64,000 nucleotides of DNA from B10-G9 sp964627755 (GTDB lineage Bacteria > Chloroflexota > Anaerolineae > Anaerolineales > UBA11858): NCBI GenBank assembly GCA_964627755.1, contig CAZVIH010000093.1, positions 1-64,000 on the forward strand, given 5' to 3'. Shown here piece after piece: positions 54,313 to 63,196 of the stretch. Every line of letters begins with the position of its first letter. The stretch's first letter is position 1. Below the pieces are notes generated by a model that had not been told where the DNA came from, made no database searches, and saw only the letters and a list, made by a program, of their open reading frames with translations. The translations under genes were made by a program, and so were the position numbers.

Positions 54313-57300
54313 TCAGGAATCAATTACCTCATCAACTTCATCCAGCTTCAAGCTGAGTACCTGACTGGAAGAATCAGAGGACATTATGATACCGTAAATA
54401 ATATCTGCAACCTGAACAGTATTCCTGTTATGAGTAATAACGATAAATTGGGTCTCTGAACTCAACTCCCGGATAAGTTTTCTGAATCTGGCCACATTGG
54501 ATTCGTCCAACATGGCATCTACCTCATCCAAGACACAAAATGGCGTAGGTGAAATTTTCAGTAATGAGAAGATCAGCGCCGCTGCAATCAAACTTCGCTC
54601 GCCGCCAGACAGAAGGGATAGCCCTTGGGTTCTCCGTCCTGGCAGTCGAACATTGATATCCACACCCGACCCCGTTAAATCATCAGGGTCTGATAGGATC
54701 AACTGACCTTTTCCCCCACCAAATAATTGGCTGAAGATATCCTTGAATTCAATAGCCACAGCATCGAAGGTTTTTCTAAATTCACGCTCCATTAAGACAT
54801 CCAACTCAGCAATAACTTCCTTCAAGTCTGCCTCGGCTTTTCTCAAATCCAGCAGTTGTTCGGTCAAAAAATCATGGCGATCATTTACTTCCCTGTATTC
54901 ATGTTGGGCTTCCGGGTTGATGGCACCCAGTCGTCTTAACTGAGCCCTTTGTTCACGAATGGTTCCGCCCAGATCCTTGGAAATCTCCTTTACAACCGGG
55001 AGTTTTTGTACATATCCTTCCAGCGGCAGCGGGGTTGGTCCTGAGATTTCTTTGTTATATTCAAGCTCTACCAGTCCAATATCCTCTTTAATTCGTTCCT
55101 GGATAGATTCCAGCTTCTCCCTGTTCCTTGTGAAATTGATGTCTGCTTGGGCATATGAACGCTCAGCTTGATTCAATATCCGCCTGGCATTCGCTTCCTT
55201 ATTTTGCAGCTCCCGCTGCTCTTCTTCATCCTTGCTTAACTCAAGATCTGTTTCGTCAATAAGCTTCCTCAGCTCATTGATTTCCTTCTGGATTGTTTTC
55301 TCCCCATCTTCCAGAAATTGGGATTCATCCGTGAGTTTCTTGATTTGTTCCTGATATTCCTGGCTTAATGTTGAGTTCGTTTTGAGTCTATTATCAGCAT
55401 CCGTCCAAGCCCTTTCCCTTTCGTCCACACGTTGATTTAAATCTTGCAGCGCTCTTTCAGCAACCGCCACCTGGGTTTCCCAATGGGCAAGCTGTTCCCG
55501 TTCTTCATCCAGGGCAAACCCGCGTAAGATGCTGATGGATTGTGCAGCGCGTTCCTGTGATAGGGAAATATCTGTTTGGATCTTTTCTAAATCACCCTTG
55601 AATTGAAGAGTGTCCTTTTCTGCTTCCGAGATCTCGCTCAACAGGAGCTGGTGCTGGGCTGACTCCCACTGAACCTGTCGTTCAGCCTCATTCCTGTTGA
55701 GGGAGCTTTGGCGGTATTTTTCATCAATCGTGTCAACTGACTGTCTGGCTTCTGCTAATTTTAATTTAAGGCTGCTCTCCTGTTCAGAAAACTCAGAAAT
55801 TCTTTTATCCACCTGGTTAAGGCTATTTTCCAGTTCCGAAATTAACTTGGCCGAGGTTTTAAGTTTCTCCTGCCAGCTTTTTCGCTGCCGGGATCGGCTT
55901 AGGACTCCTGCCTGCCCTTCATTGCCAGCGACAATTTCACCCGTAGTATAGAAAACTTCACCGTTCAATGTAACGGCTTTTGTACCGGGTGGTTGATCAC
56001 GAAGAACCCGATTAAGGTCCTTTTTATCTTTCAGGACAAAGACACGACCCAACAGTAACTCGATTGCAGGGCGATACTTGGGCGGTGCTTCTACCAGATC
56101 CGCCGCAATACCTAATAATCCCGGGATATTATTATTCAATATAGGACGTTCAAGGGTAACCAACCGGTTCAATGGAAGCAGGACCCCTTTGGTGGTTTCC
56201 TTGAGCAGGATCTCGAGAGCTTTATCCGATCCCTTATCTTCTTCAAGAATGACCGCATCCAAAAAATCCCCCAGAGCAGCCGCAATGGGTTTTTCATACT
56301 CTTCTGGCACTTCCAGGAAATTACTGATCGTCCCCAGAGCTCCGGGAAGGTTCCCCGCGCGGGATTCAGTTAACAACAATTTGGCACCATCCGCATATCC
56401 TGCAAGTTTCTGTTCAGATTGTTGGAGCACCAGCATCTCAGCCGTTAACTGGCTGTATTCGGTTTTATTCAGAGAAAGTTTATTAAATAGATCTTGGCGG
56501 ATCTTATCCCCTTCCTCTTTCTCTTCCAAAATTTGATCCAATTCTGTTTCAATCTTTGTTTTCGCAGCACTTTCACGGTCAAATTCGCTTTTGACCGTTA
56601 AGTATTGTTTATGAATATTCTCAAAGTTTTCCCGGGCTTCCTGAACCTTCTGCTCCGCAGTTTGAACTCGTTCCTTCTTTTTATCAATCTGGTCGATTCG
56701 GTCAGCTAACTGGGATCGAAGCCTGATTTGCTGATTGGTGTACTCAGTCAAATCATTCTGGGCATCAGTTGCTTCCTTTTCAATGGTGCCCATTTGGGAC
56801 CGTTTTTCATCCAGAGCTTGTTTAGCCTGGTCTGCTTTGCGCTGGAATTCTGCCAGGTTTTCTTGATCTGATATCAAATCATTTCGCGAACGATCAAGCC
56901 GCTCCCGGGTGAGGACTGTCTGTTCTTCCAGGCGTACCCGTTCTGTTTCCAGGTCCTGGATCCTTTTCTCAAGCGAGCGGATCCGCTCCTCTATAACTGC
57001 TCGTTCCCGACTGATATTTTCTTTTTGATTGTGATGCTCGGACAGTTCTTTGTGCCAGGTATTCAAACGCGATCGCTGGCTCTGTACCCGAGCTTGATTT
57101 TCAGATAAGTCCCGGTCGAAATCCGCCTGGTTCTTGCGAGCTTGTTCGAGATCCAACCTATATTTGGCTTCCTGGTCTTTAGCTTGGTTCAAGTCAGCTT
57201 GAACTCTGGCCCAATGGTATCCGTACCATTCCTGAAGCAATACTCGCAGGTCAGCTTTCACCTGATCATATTGCTCCGCACGCTCTGCCTGACGTTGCAG

Positions 57301-57912
57301 GCTTTTTAATCGCGGTTTTAACTCAGAGAGAATATCCTCAACTCGATCCAGATTGCGGTGGGTTTTCTCAAGCCGTCTTTCTGCATCAGCCTTTCTCGAG
57401 CGATACAGGCCAATACCAGCAGCTTCTTCAAAAAGCGAGCGCCTTTCTTCAGCTTTAAGGGATAGGGCTGCATCGACCAACCCCTGGCCAATGATGGTAT
57501 AGGTCCTGTCTGCAAGACCTGATTTCCCCAGGAGTTCATACACATCTCGCAACAGTACTTGTTGTCCGTTTAACAAATATTCGTTCTTGCCATCCCGGAA
57601 TGCCCGCCGGGTGATAGAAACTTCAGAAAAATCGATCGGTAACCAGCCATCGCTGTTATCAAATGTGATCGTGGCTGCTGCCATACCTGCTCTGGGTCGC
57701 TGCTCAGAACCAGAGAAAATCATATCCATGGTCTTTTTCCCCCGTAACAATTTATAGGATTGTTCTCCAAGCACCCAGCGTACCGCGTCTGCAATATTGG
57801 ATTTTCCAGATCCATTTGGACCAACGATAACTGTGATTTCATCTGCGAACTCAAAATTCGTTTTGGTCGCAAATGTCTTAAATCCATTCAGTTCAATCGA
57901 TTTTAATCTCAT
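54313..57912 (-). CDS. smc: Chromosome segregation protein SMC
   Basis: A 1199-residue ATPase that condenses chromosomes as part of the SMC-ScpAB complex. Order: N-terminal head with Walker A GPNGSGKSN (32-40), a long coiled coil, a hinge (about 510-670), a second coiled coil, and the C-terminal head with signature LLSGGERSLIAAALIF and Walker B FCVLDEVDAMLD. scpA and scpB are not in the window. The start lies 6 bases after rnc, whose end supplies the ribosome site. Confidence 0.96.
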   Translation of the reverse strand: MRLKSIELNGFKTFATKTNFEFADEITVIVGPNGSGKSNIADAVRWVLGEQSYKLLRGKKTMDMIFSGSEQRPRAGMAAATITFDNSDGWLPIDFSEVSITRRAFRDGKNEYLLNGQQVLLRDVYELLGKSGLADRTYTIIGQGLVDAALSLKAEERRSLFEEAAGIGLYRSRKADAERRLEKTHRNLDRVEDILSELKPRLKSLQRQAERAEQYDQVKADLRVLLQEWYGYHWARVQADLNQAKDQEAKYRLDLEQARKNQADFDRDLSENQARVQSQRSRLNTWHKELSEHHNQKENISRERAVIEERIRSLEKRIQDLETERVRLEEQTVLTRERLDRSRNDLISDQENLAEFQRKADQAKQALDEKRSQMGTIEKEATDAQNDLTEYTNQQIRLRSQLADRIDQIDKKKERVQTAEQKVQEARENFENIHKQYLTVKSEFDRESAAKTKIETELDQILEEKEEGDKIRQDLFNKLSLNKTEYSQLTAEMLVLQQSEQKLAGYADGAKLLLTESRAGNLPGALGTISNFLEVPEEYEKPIAAALGDFLDAVILEEDKGSDKALEILLKETTKGVLLPLNRLVTLERPILNNNIPGLLGIAADLVEAPPKYRPAIELLLGRVFVLKDKKDLNRVLRDQPPGTKAVTLNGEVFYTTGEIVAGNEGQAGVLSRSRQRKSWQEKLKTSAKLISELENSLNQVDKRISEFSEQESSLKLKLAEARQSVDTIDEKYRQSSLNRNEAERQVQWESAQHQLLLSEISEAEKDTLQFKGDLEKIQTDISLSQERAAQSISILRGFALDEEREQLAHWETQVAVAERALQDLNQRVDERERAWTDADNRLKTNSTLSQEYQEQIKKLTDESQFLEDGEKTIQKEINELRKLIDETDLELSKDEEEQRELQNKEANARRILNQAERSYAQADINFTRNREKLESIQERIKEDIGLVELEYNKEISGPTPLPLEGYVQKLPVVKEISKDLGGTIREQRAQLRRLGAINPEAQHEYREVNDRHDFLTEQLLDLRKAEADLKEVIAELDVLMEREFRKTFDAVAIEFKDIFSQLFGGGKGQLILSDPDDLTGSGVDINVRLPGRRTQGLSLLSGGERSLIAAALIFSLLKISPTPFCVLDEVDAMLDESNVARFRKLIRELSSETQFIVITHNRNTVQVADIIYGIIMSSDSSSQVLSLKLDEVDEVIDS

Positions 57913-57918
57913 GAATTC

Positions 57919-58659
57919 TCAGTTACCTTTTTTATTATGATTGTTCAAATGCGTTAATTTGTCCAGTGCTTCCTGGGCTGCTAATTTAGATGCTTCGCGT
58001 TTACTGTTACCTGTCCCAGTGCCCGACACTATTCCATTTACACTGACATGAACCTCAAAAACCTTTTCATGGTCCGGACCGGATTCCTTGACAGTCTGAT
58101 ACACCGGAGGATCCTGGGACCTGGCTTGGGTCCATTCCTGCAAAAGGCTCTTGGGATCATGGGGATGGCCATCTTCCAGAATTTCTTCTATTGCCTCCTG
58201 GATAAATGGCTCAAAAAATACTTCTACGGCTTTTACTCCCCGGTCAAGATAAATGCCGCCGACCAATGCTTCAAACCCAGCGCAAAGTAAAGCTCGTCGG
58301 GATCTGCCTCCGGAGACAATCTCGCCTTGTCCCAGGCGCATTGCTCTGCCCAGATCAAGTTTGCTGGCAAAATCAGCCAGCTGTTCCGTTCTGACCAGGG
58401 CGGTCCTCACCAGGGTCAAATCCCCTTCCGTCATTTCTGGATAATGATTATAGAGCCAGGCACCTACAATAAAATCCAATACGGCATCACCAAGGAATTC
58501 CAGACGTTCATTATCTTCCAATGCGTCTGGATTTTCATTGATAAAGGATCGATGGGTTAAAACACGCGTTAACAAGGCCATGTTCTTAAAACCCAGTCCA
58601 GCTCTTTGATTAAATTCCAGGGGGGTTTCGATAAATTCCTGACCCTTCACCTGACCCAT
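57919..58659 (-). CDS. rnc: Ribonuclease III
   Basis: Double-strand-specific RNase that processes rRNA and mRNA. The 246 residues contain the catalytic NERLEFLGDAVLD, the second acidic segment FEALVGGIYLD (usually GAIYLD), and a C-terminal double-stranded RNA-binding domain with GTGTGNSKREASKLAAQEAL. GAGGAGC precedes the ATG. Co-transcribed with smc, a common pairing. Confidence 0.96.
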   Translation of the reverse strand: MGQVKGQEFIETPLEFNQRAGLGFKNMALLTRVLTHRSFINENPDALEDNERLEFLGDAVLDFIVGAWLYNHYPEMTEGDLTLVRTALVRTEQLADFASKLDLGRAMRLGQGEIVSGGRSRRALLCAGFEALVGGIYLDRGVKAVEVFFEPFIQEAIEEILEDGHPHDPKSLLQEWTQARSQDPPVYQTVKESGPDHEKVFEVHVSVNGIVSGTGTGNSKREASKLAAQEALDKLTHLNNHNKKGN

Positions 58660-58759
58660 ATAATGCTCCTCGGAACTCAGGGCCAGCCAAACTCCTCAAA
58701 GAAGTGTTAAGAATTTCGCTGTCCATCAGTTCCTTTCTTTATTGAAGTGGTAAGGTTTT

Positions 58760-58787
58760 ATTATACCCAATGACGCAGGTTAGGCAA
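58760..58787 (-). promoter_or_regulatory. Promoter of rnc-smc
   Basis: On the minus strand, TTGCCT (58787-58782), a 16-base spacer and a perfect TATAAT (58765-58760), about 100 bases before rnc and just past the end of the threonine synthase-like gene. Confidence 0.65.
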
Positions 58788-58791
58788 CGGT

Positions 58792-59877
58792 TCAACCATT
58801 TTTCAAACCGTGTCCGGTGATAATACAGATGATCGGTCCAGGCATTCTTTCGTAGACTTGCTCCAACCCGCTCCACACCAATGCAGATGTCATTTCTACG
58901 TACAGACCAAGTTTTGCAAGCTGCGTCTGTCCGGTTAGAATTTCTGATTCTTCTACTTTTAATATAGATCCTCCACTGCGGCGAACAGCTGCCAAAACCT
59001 CTTTACCATGATAAGGATCCGATATACCCACTCCCGCAGCCAACGTTTTACCTTCAGGCACAGGATTTGGTTCCAGATTATCTGTCTGAAAAACTTCATA
59101 TAACGGAGCACAGGCAGCAGCCTGAACCCCAATCAGGTGCGGAATTCGGGTGATCGATCCCGCTTCCAGTAAAGCCTGGAATCCAAGATATACTCCCAGC
59201 AATAAACTGCCATGACCAACGGGCATGATCACGGTGCCGGGTGCGCTCCCGATTTCTTCAAACAGCTCATAAGCTATACTTGCTATACCTGCAGTTCCAT
59301 GTGGTAAATAAGCATGGGAGGCATAAACCGCCCCCGATCCAACTTCTTTCAGGACTGCTTCTGCAGCATTGGACCTCGGGCCAGGTATCGGGATAACCCT
59401 CGAACCATAACTTTCGATCTGCTGTCTTTTAGGACCGGAAGCTGATGCCGGAATAAAGACCTTTCCTTGTATACCAGCCCGCGAGGCGTAGGCTGCAAAA
59501 GAAGCTCCAGCATTTCCAGATGAATCTTCTACTGCCTCCTGAACTCCAGCAGCTTTTAACCAGCTCATCAGAACAGCTGTACCCCGGTCTTTGAAGGAGC
59601 CTGTAGGGTTCTGGCTCTCCATTTTAAAACCGATCTTTTTATCGTAAACAGTACTCCAGACCAGGGGTGTATTCCCCTCTCCCAAACTTATCAGAGGCGC
59701 TTCATCAGGGAGGGAAAACCCGGATCTGTAACGCCAGATGCCAGGGAGATGCGGTTTTATCTTCTCGAGTATGAATTCAAGCCCGGGGGAAAAACCAAAT
59801 AGACCTCCACAATCTGGGCAGCGGTGGGGAAATTGATCAATAGGAAAAGGTTTGTGGCAAGACCGGCACTGGATCAT
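58792..59877 (-). CDS. thrC: Threonine synthase-like PLP enzyme
   Basis: A 361-residue fold-type II PLP enzyme. An N-terminal zinc-ribbon-like motif (Cys4, Cys7, Cys20, Cys23) comes before the catalytic domain; the PLP lysine is Lys96 in NPTGSFKDRG, the phosphate-binding loop is SSGNAGASFA, and TGHGLKNG ends the protein. Threonine synthase (O-phosphohomoserine to threonine) is the best single guess. Its neighbour is a MoaD-like sulfur carrier, so a sulfur-transferring variant that makes cysteine or homocysteine is an alternative. GGAG precedes the ATG. Confidence 0.82.
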   Translation of the reverse strand: MIQCRSCHKPFPIDQFPHRCPDCGGLFGFSPGLEFILEKIKPHLPGIWRYRSGFSLPDEAPLISLGEGNTPLVWSTVYDKKIGFKMESQNPTGSFKDRGTAVLMSWLKAAGVQEAVEDSSGNAGASFAAYASRAGIQGKVFIPASASGPKRQQIESYGSRVIPIPGPRSNAAEAVLKEVGSGAVYASHAYLPHGTAGIASIAYELFEEIGSAPGTVIMPVGHGSLLLGVYLGFQALLEAGSITRIPHLIGVQAAACAPLYEVFQTDNLEPNPVPEGKTLAAGVGISDPYHGKEVLAAVRRSGGSILKVEESEILTGQTQLAKLGLYVEMTSALVWSGLEQVYERMPGPIICIITGHGLKNG

Positions 59878-59926
59878 GGGAGTCTCCGATCAATCTTCAA
59901 TTGCTCACACGAGAATTTCTGGTCAC

Positions 59927-60175
59927 CTATCCACCGCTAACATGAGGGAAAAATGCTATCTCAGCCTGATCGGGGATGATCGTTTCATCACCTGAGAAAA
60001 CCTGGTTCACGGAACTTAGCATATTAAGCACTGTGGGGGCTGCATCGGGATATAAACCTACCAGAATTTGTTTCAGATCATTAACGCTAGAGCCGGCTGG
60101 CAGGTTTAACTCCAGCTGTTTTTTCCCTATCCTGGCCCGAATTGTGGAAAATAATAAGATCTTTACAGTAATCAT
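59927..60175 (-). CDS. MoaD/ThiS-family sulfur carrier protein
   Basis: A small ubiquitin-like protein of about 82 residues ending in Gly-Gly (HVSGG), the feature needed for thiocarboxylate formation. The start is ATG 60175; an in-frame TTG at 60196 would add 7 residues. MoaD serves molybdopterin synthesis, ThiS thiamine, and CysO-type members amino acid synthesis. No moaE, moeB or thi gene is near. It lies 49 bases upstream of the threonine synthase-like gene on the same strand, so the two are probably co-expressed. Confidence 0.8.
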   Translation of the reverse strand: MITVKILLFSTIRARIGKKQLELNLPAGSSVNDLKQILVGLYPDAAPTVLNMLSSVNQVFSGDETIIPDQAEIAFFPHVSGG

Positions 60176-60296
60176 CAACTTGTACCAATAACACAAATCC
60201 TGTTATCAAGGATTCAAGGATAACTTTCTGGTGAAATTATACCGTACTCATCCCCCACTTCAGGACTAACCGAGCCCAGAAAGGAAAAAACCCCCG

Positions 60297-60305
60297 TGTT
60301 ATAAT
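60297..60305 (+). promoter_or_regulatory. Extended -10 (TGTTATAAT) 7 bases before ftsY
   Basis: TGT-TATAAT with 7 bases to the ATG at 60313 and no Shine-Dalgarno. The upstream in-frame ATG at 60304 overlaps the -10 itself and so cannot be used from this promoter. Confidence 0.6.
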
Positions 60306-60312
60306 GCAGACG

Positions 60313-61224
60313 ATGGAAAACAACCTTGAGAAATGGAAAATTGGGCTTTCCAGGACCCGAAAATCGACCTTCGGGAAGATCGCTACATTTTTTGGCGCCA
60401 GCGAGATCACTTTGGCTACCTGGGATGAACTGGAAGATCTTTTCATCCAGTCTGATCTCGGTGCACAAACCAGCCTGGAGATCATTGATCAATTAAAAAA
60501 CCGCTGCGTAAATGAAGGAATCATCCATTCTGAGGAACTGAGTGGGTTGCTAAAAAACGAACTTACCTCTCGGTTGATCATGCCCCCGCAGTTCCAGATT
60601 AAGGATAAACCCCAGGTCATATTGATCGCTGGAGTTAATGGATCGGGGAAAACAACTACGATCGCAAAATTAGGAAAATTCTATCAAGACCAGGGATTTA
60701 GTGTCCATTTCATCGCTGCCGATACTTACCGGGCTGCGGCTGTAGAACAGCTGCAGATCTGGGGTGACAGACTGAATATAACAGTTACTTCTGGTCAGCA
60801 AAATGGGGATCCCGGAGCAGTTGTTTATGATGGCATTCAATCTGCCGTATCCAGGAACAAGGATCTGGTTTTGATCGATACTGCCGGAAGGTTGCACACC
60901 AGTTATAACCTGATGGAAGAGTTGAAGAAGGTACACCGTGTAGCCGGTAAGGCACTTTCCACAGCACCTCATCACTGCTGGCTGGTTATGGATGCTACAA
61001 CAGGTCAGAATGCTCTGCACCAGGCAGAATCATTCCGAGAATCAATTCCCCTGGATGGAATCATTCTGGCCAAGCTGGATTCGTCAGCCAAAGGTGGAAT
61101 GGCATTTGCAATCCAGGACAAACTGGGTTTACCCATTATTTTTGCAGGGCTGGGTGAAAAACCGGAAGACCTGGTCCAGTTTGATCCATTATCATTTGTA
61201 ACCAATATCATTAATCAGGAATAA
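60313..61224 (+). CDS. ftsY: Signal recognition particle receptor FtsY
   Basis: GTPase that receives ribosome-SRP complexes at the membrane. From ATG 60313 it has 303 residues: a short N domain (no long acidic A domain) and a G domain with GVNGSGKTTTIAKLG, DTYRAAAVEQL, DTAGRLH, and GLGEKPEDLVQFDP near the C-terminus. Start chosen because a -10 element covers the upstream ATG. The fifth G motif reads AKLD (usually TKLD). Followed 7 bases later by an RNA methyltransferase gene. Confidence 0.95.
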   Translation: MENNLEKWKIGLSRTRKSTFGKIATFFGASEITLATWDELEDLFIQSDLGAQTSLEIIDQLKNRCVNEGIIHSEELSGLLKNELTSRLIMPPQFQIKDKPQVILIAGVNGSGKTTTIAKLGKFYQDQGFSVHFIAADTYRAAAVEQLQIWGDRLNITVTSGQQNGDPGAVVYDGIQSAVSRNKDLVLIDTAGRLHTSYNLMEELKKVHRVAGKALSTAPHHCWLVMDATTGQNALHQAESFRESIPLDGIILAKLDSSAKGGMAFAIQDKLGLPIIFAGLGEKPEDLVQFDPLSFVTNIINQE

Positions 61225-61231
61225 GATAAAT

Positions 61232-61960
61232 ATGCAGCAAAAACTGAAACGCTATCAAAAAGATTTTGAATTTTCTTACTGTCTGGGTGTTTTCCCTACC
61301 CTGGAATTGATCAATACCCGACCTGAATCTATTCAAGCAATTCTGCTGCACTCCAAAGGATCGTTTAACCAGGGTATTGAGAAGATCCGTCTCCTGGCCG
61401 GTAACCTGCAAATCGAGATCATAGAAAACGACCGTCTGGTAGAAAAACTCGCTCTGCGGGGTAATACATATGCTATCGGGGTCTTTAATAAATTCCACTC
61501 CGACTTGGATTCTAGCCGGGATCACCTGGTGCTGGTCAATCCATCCAGCATGGGGAACCTGGGTACAATCATGCGCTCCATGCTTGGATTTGGTATCAAC
61601 GATCTGGCCCTGATCGAACCAACTGCAGACCCATTTGACCCCAGGGTGATCCGGGCATCAATGGGATCTGCTTTCCATCTCCGATTTCAAAAATTCCGAT
61701 CATTTACAGATTATTGGGGAATCCAGACAAAACATGCCATCTACCCATTTATGACCGATGGTAAAATAGTCCTTCCGGAAGTGGAGTTCAACTCGCCAGC
61801 TGCCCTGGTGTTCGGTGGAGAAGCACCTGGCTTGGGAGAGGAGTATCATCAATTTGGTACCAGTGTCAGGATCCCACAGGCAGATGCAGTGGATTCATTA
61901 AATCTGGCCCAATCGGTTGGCATTGCCCTGTATCAATTTTGGGTAAAAAATAACCCTTAA
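61232..61960 (+). CDS. TrmH-family (SpoU) RNA methyltransferase
   Basis: A 242-residue member of the SPOUT class, which methylates ribose 2'-OH in rRNA or tRNA using SAM. Motif 1 reads NPSSMGNLGTIMRSMLGFG, motif 2 LVFGGEAPGLGEE, and motif 3 IPQADAVDSLNLAQSVGIAL, forming the trefoil knot. Its N-terminal substrate-binding region is short and non-standard. The target nucleotide is unknown. Part of the ftsY run. Confidence 0.85.
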   Translation: MQQKLKRYQKDFEFSYCLGVFPTLELINTRPESIQAILLHSKGSFNQGIEKIRLLAGNLQIEIIENDRLVEKLALRGNTYAIGVFNKFHSDLDSSRDHLVLVNPSSMGNLGTIMRSMLGFGINDLALIEPTADPFDPRVIRASMGSAFHLRFQKFRSFTDYWGIQTKHAIYPFMTDGKIVLPEVEFNSPAALVFGGEAPGLGEEYHQFGTSVRIPQADAVDSLNLAQSVGIALYQFWVKNNP

Positions 61961-62008
61961 AATTCGTATTTCATCCAAGGTTTAGAGATCATTAAACGGA
62001 GTACAGCA

Positions 62009-63104
62009 ATGGAATCCTTATCCAGCATCCTTTTAGAGAGTCAAAAGAAGATCCAGAATTTACTGGAGCGTCTTTGACGTAGCGGGGAAACAAACCCTGC
62101 TGGAAAACCTGAGAAAGGAATCCCAGTCATCAGATCTGTGGGATAACCAGAATCGGGCCAAAAGAGTGATGAAAACCCTGGCAAATCTGGAAGGGGAAAT
62201 AAAAAGCTGGGCAATTCTTGAAGAACGTCTCCGAGATGCAATGGAATTGGCAGAAATGGGGGATGAAAGCCTTGAGGATGATCTCGAAAAAGAAGTCCTC
62301 GCGCTCCAGGTTGAAATTGAAAAGAGGGAATTTGACGCTATGCTCTCCGGAGAGTATGACCGGGGAGATGCCCTGCTTGCAATTCATGCCGGTGCGGGAG
62401 GGAACGATGCCCAAGATTGGGCGGAAATGCTTCAACGCATGTACCTTCGATGGGCAGAAAAAAGAGGTTTTAAAACGGAAACCCTGGATCTGACCCCTGG
62501 TGAAGAAGCCGGGATAAAAAGCACAACCATTTCGATTAATGGTTTATATGCTTATGGATACCTGCGCTCGGAAAAAGGTGTTCACCGGCTGGTGAGGATC
62601 TCTCCCTTTGACTCATCCAACCGCAGGCATACTTCTTTTGTGCTGGTGGAAATATTACCCCAGGTCGATGATGATCATGATATTAATATCAATCCCACTG
62701 ACCTGAGGATCGATACTTTCCGCTCAGGGGGAGCCGGCGGACAGAGTGTGCAGAAAAACGATACCGCGGTCCGTATCACGCACATACCAACCGGAATCGT
62801 TGCCAGCTGTCAGAACGAACGGTCTCAGACCCAGAACCGGGAAATGGCCCTGAAAGTACTCAAAGGCCGGCTGGCGGCGTTAAAACAGCAACAGAGAACA
62901 GATAAGATTGATGAACTCCGGGGAGAATATCAGAAAGCCGAATGGGGCAGCCAGATCCGTTCCTATGTGCTGCATCCCTATCATATGGTTAAAGACCACC
63001 GCACAGATTTTGAAACGGGCAATACCGAAGCAGTCCTAGATGGAGACCTGGATCCGTTTATTGAAAGTTATCTGAGAACGACTTTGGGTGAGAAAGAGAC
63101 ATAA
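62009..63104 (+). CDS. prfB: Peptide chain release factor 2 with programmed +1 frameshift
   Basis: Terminates translation at UGA and UAA. The first frame runs from ATG 62009 (GGAG upstream) for 22 codons to CTT TGA (62072-62077). A +1 slip at this CTT-TGA-C site, with GGAG upstream as internal ribosome contact, continues from base 62076 in the second frame (DVAGKQTLLENL...) to TAA 63104. The total is 364 residues, the normal RF2 length. The second frame has the SPF tripeptide (ISPFDSSNRR) and the catalytic GGQ in SGGAGGQSVQKN. The slip is the well-known RF2 autoregulation. Confidence 0.94.
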
Positions 63105-63196
63105 CTAATTCGACTGGTGAAGTGTTATAGAATACAGGCTAGAGTCGACATACCATAATTTGTGATTGCTATCTAGATGGCAGAAGGAGGCTCCCA

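Noticed and set aside
58568..58705. A possible 38-codon leader ORF with ribosome site in front of rnc
   Set aside because: It overlaps the rnc start, its sequence resembles nothing, and a small open frame in a leader is expected by chance.
62072..62078. In-frame TGA suggesting a broken prfB gene
   Set aside because: The context CTT-TGA-C and the full-length +1 frame match the programmed RF2 frameshift.
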